Shown here: piece after piece, positions 26,678 through 35,770 of the stretch
Position numbering within the stretch: the first letter of the stretch is position 1
How the letters are laid out: each line of letters starts with the position of its first letter
NCBI GenBank assembly: GCA_036011305.1
Contig: DASCNA010000229.1
Location: 1-44,985 of the forward strand
DNA from: DASCNA01 sp036011305
GTDB taxonomy: Bacteria > Verrucomicrobiota > Lentisphaeria > Victivallales > GWF2-38-69
Direction of reading: 5' to 3'
DNA length: 44,985 bases
The notes under the pieces: generated by a model
The model's input: the letters and a program-made list of their open reading frames with translations, nothing else
What the model was told of the DNA's origin: nothing
Database searches by the model: none
Translations under genes and position numbers: made by a program

Positions 26678-26998
26678 ATGAAAAAAAAGAAAAAACTCTT
26701 ATATCAAAAACCAGAACTTTGTATTATATCAACATCTGATCAAATGTATTGTTCTACAGGAAGTCTTGCTAATCAAGCGAATTCCGATGAAGGCGGTTCT
26801 TGTGATAATTACGGTGCTAACACTTTCACTAAGACATGCACTAATGGTCTAAGTCCTGGTCTTATGTGTCTTCCAGGTAACGGGAACGCCGTTACTTGTT
26901 CATATGGAACTTCCGCTATAGGGGCGTGTTATGTTGGTCATACAAAAGAAGATAGTGGTTCTACGTGCTTCATTGGAAATGTCCCAACTGCCCAATAA
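26678..26998 (+). CDS. Cys/Gly-rich peptide with RiPP-like leader motif
   Basis: This 106-residue protein has no known function. It begins with a poly-Lys stretch and the segment LLYQKPELCIIS, which resembles the K-x-Y-x-(K)-P-x-L leader motif of many small ribosomal peptide precursors in anaerobes. The remaining 75 or so residues are rich in Gly, Ser, Thr and Asn with seven of the eight cysteines at spacings of about 8-18 residues, the look of a modified or disulfide-bonded core. By hand count 80 of 180 bases (26761-26940) are G or C, above the surrounding non-coding DNA. The ATG at 26678 is preferred because the leader motif follows it; an in-frame ATG at 26645 lacks a ribosome-binding site. 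No radical SAM, protease or transporter gene adjoins it, so maturation, if any, is encoded elsewhere. Confidence 0.55.
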   Translation: MKKKKKLLYQKPELCIISTSDQMYCSTGSLANQANSDEGGSCDNYGANTFTKTCTNGLSPGLMCLPGNGNAVTCSYGTSAIGACYVGHTKEDSGSTCFIGNVPTAQ

Positions 26999-27114
26999 CA
27001 CAATACTATCTTAATTACAGTACTGACTAATACAATTTATTGTATCGCGACTTACTCTAGACATTTAGTCCAGTGATGCAGACTTAGTAATCTTGTTACA
27101 ATACTAATCACAAA

Positions 27115-28200
27115 TTATATAATTTCATCTATCCAGCCGCCAGCTAACAGCTGGTCTTTGTCATAAACTGCTAAAGCCTGGCCAGGTGTAACAGCTCTTA
27201 ATGGAGTGAGAAGTTCTACTATTGCGTTTTGAGAATCTATTTTATGAACAATCGCAGGCTGAGGAGTTTGTCTATATCTTGTTTGTACATCACACTCAAA
27301 TTTATCATATTGAAAATCCAGCCAGTTCATTTTTACAGCTTTAAATTTACTGCACTGAAGATTGTCAGGGTCGGTGCTTAAAGTAACTGAATTGTTCTTA
27401 ACATTGATATTTATTACATATGCAGGTTTACCGAGAGCTACACCTAAACCTTTTCTTTGACCAATAGTGAAGTTTTGAATTCCTTTATGTTTACCTATGA
27501 TTTTGCCATTATCGTCAAGAATATCACCGTTTTTTGGAGAGTATTCAAAAACTCTTGACAGGGTTTGTGCAAAGGTTTCTCCTTTGTACCCAAAACATGC
27601 ATCCTGACTTTCCTCTTTCTGGGCATTTGGAAGCCCAAGTTTTTCTGCTTTCTCTCTCACTTCTACTTTTGTGAGTTCACCTAAAGGCATATAAGATAAA
27701 TTTAACTGTTCCTGTGTAAGAGCTGATAGAAAGTATGTCTGATTTTTATTGTCATCAATACCTTTAAAGAGTTTGACGTTTTTTTCTTTATCTCTTTTTA
27801 GAATAGCGTAATGACCTGTAACGATGCCGACAGCCCCAAGCTTTTTTGCAAAATCCATAAGAGCACCAAACTTTAGATAATAATTACATAGTACACAAGG
27901 GTTTGGAGTTCTGGCAATGCAGTATTCATCCCATGCGTATTGTAGTATTTTTTCCTTAAACTGTTCACGGACATCTAAAAAATAATGTGGAATATCAAGT
28001 TTTTCAGCTGCTAATCTTGCCTGAATATTATCATCAAGGCCACAGCAGGCTTTTGTTTTTTCCTTACTGTCATCACATGATTTCATTTTTAACGTAACAC
28101 CGATGACATTATAGCCTTTTTCCACGTATATTGCGGCAGCTACTGAGGAGTCAACTCCTCCGCTTAGTGCTGCGATAACAGATTGTTTTTCTGAACTCAT
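27115..28200 (-). CDS. mnmA: tRNA-uridine 2-sulfurtransferase MnmA
   Basis: This 361-residue enzyme thiolates the wobble uridine (s2U34) of tRNA Lys, Glu and Gln. It has the PP-loop ATP site ALSGGVDSS (11-19), catalytic Cys102 in NPCVLCN and the second catalytic Cys202 in SQDACFG, at the positions expected from E. coli (102 and 199). The KACC segment at 50-53 is an additional Cys pair. It is the last gene of the sulfur operon and follows nifS by 96 bp, a natural pairing because a cysteine desulfurase supplies its sulfur. Between them lies a 10-bp inverted repeat at 28235-28259. Confidence 0.95.
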   Translation of the reverse strand: MSSEKQSVIAALSGGVDSSVAAAIYVEKGYNVIGVTLKMKSCDDSKEKTKACCGLDDNIQARLAAEKLDIPHYFLDVREQFKEKILQYAWDEYCIARTPNPCVLCNYYLKFGALMDFAKKLGAVGIVTGHYAILKRDKEKNVKLFKGIDDNKNQTYFLSALTQEQLNLSYMPLGELTKVEVREKAEKLGLPNAQKEESQDACFGYKGETFAQTLSRVFEYSPKNGDILDDNGKIIGKHKGIQNFTIGQRKGLGVALGKPAYVININVKNNSVTLSTDPDNLQCSKFKAVKMNWLDFQYDKFECDVQTRYRQTPQPAIVHKIDSQNAIVELLTPLRAVTPGQALAVYDKDQLLAGGWIDEII

Positions 28201-28234
28201 TTTAATTACTGCTAATTTGTTTAACTATCTTTTT

Positions 28235-28259
28235 AATACATAATAAATAATTATGTATT
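28235..28259. repeat. 10-bp inverted repeat between nifS and mnmA
   Basis: AATACATAAT (28235-28244) and ATTATGTATT (28250-28259) are perfectly complementary around five bases. On the minus-strand transcript the stem is followed by an A-rich, not U-rich, tract, so it is not a standard terminator. It may be an RNA processing site or an operator for mnmA. Confidence 0.35.
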
Positions 28260-28296
28260 GAACTTAATAATGAAAAGTTAAATTAGTGCAGAATTG

Positions 28297-29424
28297 TTAT
28301 TTAACAAGTTTTTTAAAGACATCAACTGTATATTCAATATCGTCTAATGTAGTATTTAGTCCTACAGAAAATCTTAGTGAACTGTAGAGTTCTCTTGTAG
28401 AAAGTCCCATAGCTTTTAGTGGTCTCGATACTTCGCTGCTTGAAGTACTGCATGCCGATCCAGCAGATACGGCAATGCCGTTTAAATCCAATCTTACAAG
28501 CAATGATTCGTTTTCTTCTCCTGCAAAGCTGATATTTGTAGTATTTGCTATTCTATTGTTTATAGAACCATTTACTTTGGCCTGCGGGATATTTTTAAGT
28601 AACCCATTCTCTAAAGCATCCCGAATTTCAGCAAGATGTTTATTTCGTTTATTAAAGTCGGAATTAGCTATTTCACATGCTTTTCCAAGACCAACTATTC
28701 CCGGAACATTCTCTGTGCCTGACCTTATTTTTTTTTCTTGACCGCCACCATAAATTAAGGGAGTGATGCTTATTCCACGCCGAAGATACAGTGCACCAAT
28801 ACCTTTAGGACCGTATATTTTATGGCCTGAAATAGAGAGCATATCGACACCCAAAGAATTTACATCCAGTTTTAATTTACCGGCGGCCTGTATTGCATCT
28901 GAATGCAGAAATACTCTGTTTTCTTCAGCAATTTCAGAAACTTTTTTAATTTTTTGTATTGTGCCAGTTTCATTATTTGCCAACATAAGTGAAATTAAAA
29001 CAGTTTTTTTAGTAATAGCTGACTTTACATCTTCAGGAGATATCATACCTTCCTTATTAACTGGAAGGTATGTTACATCATATCCTGTGCTTTCTAGATA
29101 TTTACAGGTATTAAATACAGAACTATGTTCAATCATACTTGTTATTATATGATTTTTCTTCTCTCTGTTTTTGTGAGCGGTGCCTATAATCGCAAGGTTG
29201 TTTGATTCAGTTCCACTTCCGGTAAAGATAATTTCGTCAGGATTAGCTCCAATGAATTTGGCTATTTGCATTCTTGCATTGTCTGTTGCATGCATCACTT
29301 TCTGGCCAAAGCCATGAGAACTTGAAGGGTTACCGAATTTTTCGCAAAAATACGGTAACATTTCATCAAAAACTTCTTTTGAGACAGGTGTTGTCGAATT
29401 ATAATCAAGATAAATCCTATTCAT
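28297..29424 (-). CDS. nifS: Cysteine desulfurase (NifS/IscS type)
   Basis: This 375-residue PLP enzyme releases sulfur from cysteine as a persulfide for Fe-S cluster assembly and thiolation. It has the PLP lysine in SGHKIYGPKG and the catalytic cysteine loop SAGSACSTSSSEVSRPL (Cys325), which is of the long, flexible NifS/IscS type. No iscU or nifU scaffold gene adjoins it; the next gene downstream is mnmA, suggesting service to tRNA thiolation as well as Fe-S assembly. It starts 7 bp after the metY stop. IscS and NifS cannot be separated by sequence here. Confidence 0.92.
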   Translation of the reverse strand: MNRIYLDYNSTTPVSKEVFDEMLPYFCEKFGNPSSSHGFGQKVMHATDNARMQIAKFIGANPDEIIFTGSGTESNNLAIIGTAHKNREKKNHIITSMIEHSSVFNTCKYLESTGYDVTYLPVNKEGMISPEDVKSAITKKTVLISLMLANNETGTIQKIKKVSEIAEENRVFLHSDAIQAAGKLKLDVNSLGVDMLSISGHKIYGPKGIGALYLRRGISITPLIYGGGQEKKIRSGTENVPGIVGLGKACEIANSDFNKRNKHLAEIRDALENGLLKNIPQAKVNGSINNRIANTTNISFAGEENESLLVRLDLNGIAVSAGSACSTSSSEVSRPLKAMGLSTRELYSSLRFSVGLNTTLDDIEYTVDVFKKLVK

Positions 29425-29431
29425 ACTTAAC

Positions 29432-30727
29432 TCAACTTTGACTTTTTATCAATGCCTGCTCAAAGTCTGCAATTATATCTTCAATATTTTCAATACCTAC
29501 TGAAACACGTATTGTTCCAGCTGAAATTCCTGCAACTTCTTTAGCATGATCTGAAAGCTGCTGATGTGTAGTTGAACTTGGATGAATTACCAAAGTTCTG
29601 GCATCACCGACATTTGCAAGATGTTTAGCTATTTTTACATTGTCAATAAATTTTAATGCAGGATTTGTCCCGCCTTTAACTTCAAAGCTTAATACTGAAC
29701 CATAACCGCCGGACAGATATTTTTTTGCTGTTTCATGGTAGGCATGTGAAGGTAATCCAGTATAACTGACATTGTTTACGAGTTCATTAGAATCCAGATA
29801 TTCGGCAAGTTTAATCGCATTATCATTATGTTTCTGTATTCTCAAAGAAAGTGTTTCCAAACCCTGTATTGTATTAAATGAATTTGTCGGACTCGGACAT
29901 GGACCTATGTTTCTTAATCCCTGAACTCTTACTTTTGTTACAAATGCAATATTGCCTGCTCCAGGAACATTGCCTAAAGCATCCCAGTATACAACACCAT
30001 GATAGCTTGGGTCTGGAGTAGTAAATTCAGGAAAACGTCCTGATGACCAGTCAAAGTTACCGCTGTCAACTATAATTCCTCCGATTGAAGTCCCATGTCC
30101 ACCGATCCATTTGGTAGTTGAATGAATAACCACATCAACACCATGGTCAATTGGTTTACATAACAGTGGTGCAAATGTATTATCAATAATTACAGGAAGT
30201 TTTTCTTCATGCGCCATTTCAGTGATAGCTTTTAGGTCAGGAACATCTCCTTTAGGATTGCCTATTGTTTCTCCAAAGATAAGTTTAGTGTTATTTTTAA
30301 TGGCATTTTTTATATTTTCAGGAGTAAATTCTTCAATAAAAGTAACTTCTATCCCAAATCCTGGAAGTGTATATCTGAAGAGAGTTTCAGTTCCTCCATA
30401 AAGAGATCCTGTGGAAATAATGTGATCACCGGCTTTAGCAATATTTGTCACTGCCAAAAAAATTGCAGACATTCCGCTGGCAGTTGCCAATGCTGCAGTT
30501 CCACCTTCAATTTCCGCTATACGTTTTTCAAGAATATCTGAAGTAGGATTCATTAACCTTGTATATATATTGCCAAACTCTTTTAACGCAAATAAGTTTG
30601 CGGCATGTTCGGATGAATTGAATACGTAGCTTGTTGTCTGATATATCGGTACGGCGCATGATCCTGTTGACGGATCTGCATTAAAACTGCCATGTAGACT
30701 GATTGTTGAATCACCAAGTTTACTCAT
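29432..30727 (-). CDS. metY: O-acetylhomoserine sulfhydrylase
   Basis: This 431-residue PLP enzyme of the Cys/Met metabolism family makes homocysteine from O-acetylhomoserine and sulfide. It has the PLP lysine in HSTTKWIGGHG (Lys206), the YTRLMNPT segment (55-62) and the length and ends typical of MetY rather than of cystathionine synthase or lyase. A GGAG sits 8 bp upstream of the ATG. It lies 58 bp after cysK and 7 bp before nifS in the sulfur operon, and so uses sulfide produced by the same route as cysK. Confidence 0.93.
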   Translation of the reverse strand: MSKLGDSTISLHGSFNADPSTGSCAVPIYQTTSYVFNSSEHAANLFALKEFGNIYTRLMNPTSDILEKRIAEIEGGTAALATASGMSAIFLAVTNIAKAGDHIISTGSLYGGTETLFRYTLPGFGIEVTFIEEFTPENIKNAIKNNTKLIFGETIGNPKGDVPDLKAITEMAHEEKLPVIIDNTFAPLLCKPIDHGVDVVIHSTTKWIGGHGTSIGGIIVDSGNFDWSSGRFPEFTTPDPSYHGVVYWDALGNVPGAGNIAFVTKVRVQGLRNIGPCPSPTNSFNTIQGLETLSLRIQKHNDNAIKLAEYLDSNELVNNVSYTGLPSHAYHETAKKYLSGGYGSVLSFEVKGGTNPALKFIDNVKIAKHLANVGDARTLVIHPSSTTHQQLSDHAKEVAGISAGTIRVSVGIENIEDIIADFEQALIKSQS

Positions 30728-30785
30728 TATTATCTCCTGAATAAATTCAAGTTATATGTTTGTTTAATTTCTTTTGTAATATTTT

Positions 30786-31706
30786 TTATAAAAATAAATT
30801 TGTTGACAAGTATCTTTCACCTGTATCAGGTAAAATTACAACTATGTTTTTACTTTTATTTTCGTCTTTTTTAGCCAGTTCTAAAGCTGCACTGAAAGCT
30901 GCACCTGAACTGATTCCCGCAAGAATTCCTTCATTTATTGATAAACTCTTAGAACCCTGAATAGCTTTATCATCTGAAACTTTAATAACTTCATCTATTA
31001 GGTCTGTATCTAATATTTCAGGGATAAAACCGGCACCAATACCCTGAATGCCGTGTTTTCCTGCTTTTTCTCCAGATAAAACGGCTGAAGTTTCAGGTTC
31101 CACAGCAACAAGTTTAACATCAGGATTTTTTTCTTTGATATACTTGCCAATTCCTGTTAAAGTTCCACCTGTTCCGATACCGGATATAATAATATCTACG
31201 TTTCCATCTGTATCTGACCAAATTTCAGGGCCGGTCGTTGCATAATGTATCTCTGGATTTGAAGGATTGTTAAACTGCTGAGGCATATAAGAACCATCGA
31301 TTTCTTTATGAATATCTTCAGCTTTTGTTATAGCTCCTTTCATTCCAAGGCTGCCGTCTGTTAAAATAATTTCTGCACCTAGCTGGCGCATCAATTTTTG
31401 TCTCTCAATTGACATTGTCTCCGGCATTGTAATTATAAGTTTGTATCCTCTTGAAGCGGCAACCATAGCCAATCCCAATCCAGTATTACCACTTGTAGGC
31501 TCAATTATTGTGCCTCCTGAGTGAAGAAATCCCTTTTTTTCTGCATCATCAATCATATTAACAGCAATTCTGTCTTTAATGCTTGACGTAGGATTGTAAA
31601 ATTCGAGTTTAACAAAAATATTAGCTGTAATGTTTGCAGCTGATTTATTGATTTTGACTAGTGGAGTTCTGCCTGTTAATTTGCTTATATCTTCATATAT
31701 TTTCAT
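30786..31706 (-). CDS. cysK: Cysteine synthase A (O-acetylserine sulfhydrylase)
   Basis: This 306-residue PLP enzyme makes cysteine from O-acetylserine and sulfide. It has the PLP lysine in NPTSSIKDRIA (Lys44), the substrate loop PTSGNTG and the phosphate-binding GTGGT. The length is typical. Its ATG overlaps the stop codon of the Rrf2 regulator by 4 bp (ATGA), which couples translation of the two. It is therefore the likely target enzyme as well as the partner gene of that regulator. Confidence 0.95.
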   Translation of the reverse strand: MKIYEDISKLTGRTPLVKINKSAANITANIFVKLEFYNPTSSIKDRIAVNMIDDAEKKGFLHSGGTIIEPTSGNTGLGLAMVAASRGYKLIITMPETMSIERQKLMRQLGAEIILTDGSLGMKGAITKAEDIHKEIDGSYMPQQFNNPSNPEIHYATTGPEIWSDTDGNVDIIISGIGTGGTLTGIGKYIKEKNPDVKLVAVEPETSAVLSGEKAGKHGIQGIGAGFIPEILDTDLIDEVIKVSDDKAIQGSKSLSINEGILAGISSGAAFSAALELAKKDENKSKNIVVILPDTGERYLSTNLFL

Positions 31707-32137
31707 ATTACATACTCCTGAATATTTGAGTTTTGATACTCTTCAATAATATTTTGTAGTGTGATTTTTCTTGCTTCATCAGCTAGTGCATTTGATAATT
31801 TTCTCCAAATTGGAGATGTTGGACAAGTACTAAAAATACTACATTTATATTTTTCGTTGAGGCAGTCAGAAAATTCAATTTTTCCTTCAAATAATTCCAA
31901 TATGTCCAGTACTGTTATTGTTTCAGGAGATTTGTTTAGAGTATAACCGCCGTTGCAGCCTCTGATTGTTTTAACAAATGATGAAGTTTTGAGAGGAATC
32001 ATAATCTGCTCTAAATATGGTTCTGATATTTTTTGTTTACTGGCTATTTCTTTTCCTTTAAGTGCCTGCTTATTTTCATTTAGCGCCAACTGTACTAAAA
32101 TTCGAAGACTGTACCTAGTTTTTGTTGTTAGTTTCAT
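31703..32137 (-). CDS. Rrf2-family transcription regulator (CymR/IscR type)
   Basis: This 144-residue winged-helix regulator starts with the Rrf2 signature MKLTTKTRYSLRILVQLAL and contains GCNGGYTL. Three cysteines at 92, 99 and 105 are spaced much as in the Fe-S-binding members IscR and NsrR, whereas CymR of Bacillus lacks this trio. It thus could sense Fe-S status or sulfide/cysteine levels through a cluster. Its gene overlaps cysK and follows cysH by 26 bp, so autoregulation of the cys/met/nifS/mnmA operon is the simplest model. Confidence 0.88.
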   Translation of the reverse strand: MKLTTKTRYSLRILVQLALNENKQALKGKEIASKQKISEPYLEQIMIPLKTSSFVKTIRGCNGGYTLNKSPETITVLDILELFEGKIEFSDCLNEKYKCSIFSTCPTSPIWRKLSNALADEARKITLQNIIEEYQNSNIQEYVI

Positions 32138-32163
32138 AGTTCCTCATCTCAAATACTTTATTA

Positions 32164-32913
32164 TTAAATATTCCAGTTCAGTGAATCTTTTTTACTTACA
32201 AACTTGCCGTCAACAATATGAATTCCACACTCTCTCTGTTCATTCTCTTCCCACCACCATCTACCGCTTCTGATGTTTTGAGCAGGTCGCACGGGCCTTG
32301 AACACGGTGCACATCCAATAGTCGGATATCCTCTATCATATAATTTGTTATATGGTAAATTATTATTCCTAATATAATCCCATACTGTTGATTCAGACCA
32401 TTTTGCCAATGGATTTAATTTATACAAATTATGCGAATTATTCCACTCTAGTATACCGATATTTTTCCTTTGTTCTGACTGATCTCTTCTTAGTGCAGAT
32501 ATCCATACCTTTGAACCTTCAAGTGCTTTCCTCATAGGTTTGACTTTTCTAATATAGCAGCATTGTTGTCGGTTTTTTACATTTAAATAAAAAAGATTTG
32601 GACCATTAGCCTTTGTTAGTTCCAATAAATCATTTGAATCAGGTGCATAAACCTCTATTTCAATATTATATTTATCAATTAACTCCTGCCATGTATTATA
32701 AGTTTCAGAAAAATTCCTCCCTGTATCAATTGTAAATATTCTAGGTTTTTTGCATGTGCGTAATATCATATCGATGAGGACAATTCCTTCTGCTCCAAAG
32801 CTTGTTGAAAGTTTAATCTCTGAAGGCTCATAAGAAGAATAGCACCATTGAAGTATTTCAAGAGCACTCTTCTCCTCAAGTGAATTGTTGATTTTAGTTA
32901 AATCCAGTTGCAT
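32164..32913 (-). CDS. cysH: Assimilatory APS/PAPS reductase CysH (4Fe-4S type)
   Basis: This 249-residue enzyme reduces adenylyl- or phosphoadenylyl-sulfate to sulfite. It has the PP-loop-like STSFGAEG, the cluster cysteines Cys118/119 and Cys201/204 (CC...CAPC), which mark the Fe-S-containing, APS-preferring class, and the catalytic tail motif ECGIH (Cys229). It is the first gene of the minus-strand sulfur operon, which takes sulfate-derived sulfur to cysteine. Sulfate adenylyltransferase and sulfite reductase are not encoded in the window. Confidence 0.93.
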   Translation of the reverse strand: MQLDLTKINNSLEEKSALEILQWCYSSYEPSEIKLSTSFGAEGIVLIDMILRTCKKPRIFTIDTGRNFSETYNTWQELIDKYNIEIEVYAPDSNDLLELTKANGPNLFYLNVKNRQQCCYIRKVKPMRKALEGSKVWISALRRDQSEQRKNIGILEWNNSHNLYKLNPLAKWSESTVWDYIRNNNLPYNKLYDRGYPTIGCAPCSRPVRPAQNIRSGRWWWEENEQRECGIHIVDGKFVSKKDSLNWNI

Positions 32914-33047
32914 TATTCTATTCGATTCATCATTTTGTGTAATTTATTTTATTAAAGTCTATAATGTATATATTGTTTGTAAAGAAGTAAACTGAAAATA
33001 ATGAAGTTTTTGTGAAATTTCTAAATATTATATATAAAAATACAACA

Positions 33048-33839
33048 TCAACTTAATAAAGTTGTAAATAAATTGTGATATTCGAAATCTTCTCTGATTC
33101 CAAATCTTGTTAAAGGAAAATCATATTTGACAGGATCATCTTTATCTAGTTTCTTAAATTGATCAGTTATTTCAATAGCAGTTTTTAAATCAGCCGCCTT
33201 GCGTTTTGTAAAATTTAAGTTTTTTGAAATAAAAAACATATGGGTGTCCAGGGGAATTATCAGCTTATTCATGGGTAAATTATCCCAGCATCCTATATCC
33301 ACATGATCTTTTCTAATCATCCACCGCAGGAAGAGCATCAATCTTTTACAGGCGCTTCCATTTTTGGGGCTTGGCAATAAGTAAGAATTATTATTAGTGT
33401 AGTATTTATTAATTATTTTTGTAAATTTTTCTAATGTTTCAGTATAAGTATCGTCATTTTCAGAGTAGCATGATGTAAAGCATTGTTTAATAGAACCAAA
33501 AGTTTCTAAAGTATTTTTTATCCCCAGTATTAAATTAACAATATCCTTTTCAGTTGTAAATCTGTGCTTAAAATCTTTAAAATCACTGCTGAATTTCTGA
33601 AAATTATATTTAATTATATAATTGTACGGTGATGATTCCATTGGAGATAAAATTTTTGCAATACTTTTCAATATCTGGGCAACTCGGCCATATGCAAGTG
33701 AAGATGCGATAAGCCCAACTATTTCTATATCACGATTATCAGAATAATTATATAGAAATTCTAAGGGGTCAGGGTGTATTAGATTATATTTATTATAATT
33801 GGAATATATATACTCCATATTCCTTTTTAAATTACTCAT
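33048..33839 (-). CDS. TIGR02757/DUF2400 family protein
   Basis: This 263-residue protein matches the DUF2400 (TIGR02757) family of unknown biochemical function. Typical features are the N-terminal DPLEFLYNY, ASSLAYGRVAQI, the central MLFLRWMIRKDHVDIGCWDN and the C-terminal DPVKYDFPLTRFGI. The family is scattered among anaerobes and Bacteroidetes-type bacteria. Helix-rich, soluble, no signal peptide. The ATG at 33839 has no good ribosome-binding site. It stands between two minus-strand operons, separated from the upstream flavodiiron gene by a terminator. Confidence 0.85.
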   Translation of the reverse strand: MSNLKRNMEYIYSNYNKYNLIHPDPLEFLYNYSDNRDIEIVGLIASSLAYGRVAQILKSIAKILSPMESSPYNYIIKYNFQKFSSDFKDFKHRFTTEKDIVNLILGIKNTLETFGSIKQCFTSCYSENDDTYTETLEKFTKIINKYYTNNNSYLLPSPKNGSACKRLMLFLRWMIRKDHVDIGCWDNLPMNKLIIPLDTHMFFISKNLNFTKRKAADLKTAIEITDQFKKLDKDDPVKYDFPLTRFGIREDFEYHNLFTTLLS

Positions 33840-33854
33840 ATAGACAGTGTATTT

Positions 33855-33887
33855 ATTAAAAAAACTGCTTCAGTTATGAAGCAGTTT
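33855..33887 (-). terminator. Rho-independent terminator after fprA
   Basis: An 11-bp perfect stem, AAACTGCTTCA (33862-33872) and TGAAGCAGTTT (33877-33887), has a 4-base loop and, read on the minus strand, runs into six or more T residues. It starts 6 bp after the fprA stop codon and is a textbook terminator. Confidence 0.9.
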
Positions 33888-33892
33888 GGTAA

Positions 33893-35113
33893 TTAAAGTA
33901 CAATTTCGTGGGCAGGATTTTTTATATATTTTAAAGCTTCTTCTGTAAGCTTTTTACCAGCTCCATTGCATTGCTGAAGAACTTCTTTTGTTGGAACAAA
34001 CTTTGACTGAATGGGTTCATCAAGCAATAGTTTACAATTCATTTGCTTTAGATATTCTAAAACATCGTGCTGTCCTGATTTTTTTGCCCATCCGTATGAT
34101 CCGAATGCAATTGCCGATTTGTTTGTCGGCGCTAATCCTTTTAAATAGGTAAGAACTTCAGCAGCTTTTGGCATTAATGATTTATTTAGGGTTGGTGAAC
34201 CTACAGCAATTGCAGCAGCATTTAATACTTCGGTAGCTATATCAGTCATTGTTGTATGTTTTAAATCATATTTCCTGACTTTTACACCTTCATGCAATGC
34301 TCCTTCATATATTGCATCTGCCATCATTCCTGTGCTCTTCCACATTGTGTCATAGAAAATAACAACTTTAGGATCAGGATTACATACTATCCACTTTTTG
34401 TATCTTGCAATAATTTCAGTTATATGTTTTCTCCAGATGACACCATGGCTTGGGGCTATTGTATCTATTTCGAGCTTAGATGCTTTATTTAAAACAGCTT
34501 CAATAGGTTTTCCGTAAAGCATAATTATATTTGCATAATACTTTTTAGCTTCACGCAGTACATCAATAAGATTCTCATCATAATCAAATCTTCCTGAGCT
34601 TGCATAGTGCTGGCCAAAACCGTCCATTGAAAAAAGAAGTTTTTGCTCAGGAATATATGTTGCCATTGATTCAGGCCAGTGTGCCATAGGAGTATTGATA
34701 AATTTTAAAGTATTTTTTCCAAGTGAAATGTCTGTGGATTCATCAATAACTTTAAATTTCCAATTGCTTGTATCATAATGTAAAGACAGTGTATCTTTGC
34801 ATTTTGTATTACAAACTAATTCAGCATTTTTACATTTTTCCATTAATGCCGGCAGTGAGCCTGAATGGTCGGGTTCTGCATGATTGCACACAACATATGA
34901 TATTTTTTCCAATGCGGTGTAAGCTGATATATTTTTCAGCAATACGTCTGCATATGGGGCTTTAACTGAATCTATTACAGCTATTTTTTCATCTAATATT
35001 AAATATGAGTTATAAGTGCTGCCTTTATCTGTGTGATAACCGTGAAAATCACGAATGTCCCAGTCTACATAGCCGATCCAGAAAATATTTTCTTTTACAA
35101 TTATATCTTTCAT
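33893..35113 (-). CDS. fprA: Flavodiiron protein FprA (oxygen/NO reductase)
   Basis: This 406-residue protein has an N-terminal metallo-beta-lactamase-like diiron domain (1-250) with the ligand motif HAEPDH (His78, Glu80, Asp82, His83) and a C-terminal flavodoxin domain (from about 255, IFYDTMWKSTG). It reduces O2 to water, or NO to N2O, in anaerobes, taking electrons through rubredoxin. No rubredoxin domain is fused to it, but a separate rubredoxin gene lies 730 bp upstream. It is translated 18 bp after the ferritin-like gene and ends at a strong terminator. Confidence 0.95.
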   Translation of the reverse strand: MKDIIVKENIFWIGYVDWDIRDFHGYHTDKGSTYNSYLILDEKIAVIDSVKAPYADVLLKNISAYTALEKISYVVCNHAEPDHSGSLPALMEKCKNAELVCNTKCKDTLSLHYDTSNWKFKVIDESTDISLGKNTLKFINTPMAHWPESMATYIPEQKLLFSMDGFGQHYASSGRFDYDENLIDVLREAKKYYANIIMLYGKPIEAVLNKASKLEIDTIAPSHGVIWRKHITEIIARYKKWIVCNPDPKVVIFYDTMWKSTGMMADAIYEGALHEGVKVRKYDLKHTTMTDIATEVLNAAAIAVGSPTLNKSLMPKAAEVLTYLKGLAPTNKSAIAFGSYGWAKKSGQHDVLEYLKQMNCKLLLDEPIQSKFVPTKEVLQQCNGAGKKLTEEALKYIKNPAHEIVL

Positions 35114-35131
35114 TAGCAGAGTCCTTATTTT

Positions 35132-35626
35132 TTATTCAAATAAATCATGATAGATTTCAGTATATTTTGTTAGTTCTGTCAGATGCCTTTTTTCTTCTTC
35201 AACCAGCATTTCAACAGCTTTCTTGTCTTTTTCGTCAGCCATTGCATCTTTTAGGCCGATGTAAAACAGGATTGCATCTTTTTCTCTTTCAATTGCGAAT
35301 TTAAATACATCCATTTTAGTTATAGAACAGTCAATTACATGTTTTTTAATTTTACTGTTGAAAACATATTGTTTTGAAAGTGCATGTAAGTACTTCAAAA
35401 CAGTTTCGTCAATATCATCAATTAAAACAGAGTTGTCTGAAAATCTTTCTTTATATATTCTGAAAATTTCTTCGTGCTTTAATTCATCGTCACTTAAGCT
35501 AAGCAATAAGTCATGGAGCTCTCTGTTGTCTTTAAATTTTTCTGCAGCTTTTTTATAAAACTCAGAACCATTTTTCTCAATTTGCTCTGCAATTTCAAAA
35601 ATTTCATTTAGATTGAAGTTGTTCAT
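35132..35626 (-). CDS. Ferritin-like (rubrerythrin-type) diiron protein
   Basis: This 164-residue, all-helical protein has two E..(x)..ExxH type diiron half-sites: EKNGSEFYKKAAEK with DDELKHEEIF, and EREKDAILFYIG with EEEKRHLTEL. It corresponds to the diiron domain of rubrerythrin without a rubredoxin domain. It probably reduces peroxide or handles iron. It has a good AAGGTGA site and leads a two-gene operon with the flavodiiron protein. Confidence 0.88.
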   Translation of the reverse strand: MNNFNLNEIFEIAEQIEKNGSEFYKKAAEKFKDNRELHDLLLSLSDDELKHEEIFRIYKERFSDNSVLIDDIDETVLKYLHALSKQYVFNSKIKKHVIDCSITKMDVFKFAIEREKDAILFYIGLKDAMADEKDKKAVEMLVEEEKRHLTELTKYTEIYHDLFE

Positions 35627-35770
35627 AAGTCACCTTAAATTCTATAGACCTAAAATTTATATAAAATCAATTATTTCTATATCTATAATATATACATTAA
35701 TCAAGCATATTTATACTTCAAGAAAAATTATCAACTAATCTATACTTTCCATGATTTATTTAATCATCAT

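Noticed and set aside
26678..26998. Cys-rich peptide as a lasso-peptide precursor
   Set aside because: Lasso leaders share a Y-x-x-P motif, but the core here is about 75 residues with many Cys, far longer than lasso cores, and no B or C maturase is nearby.
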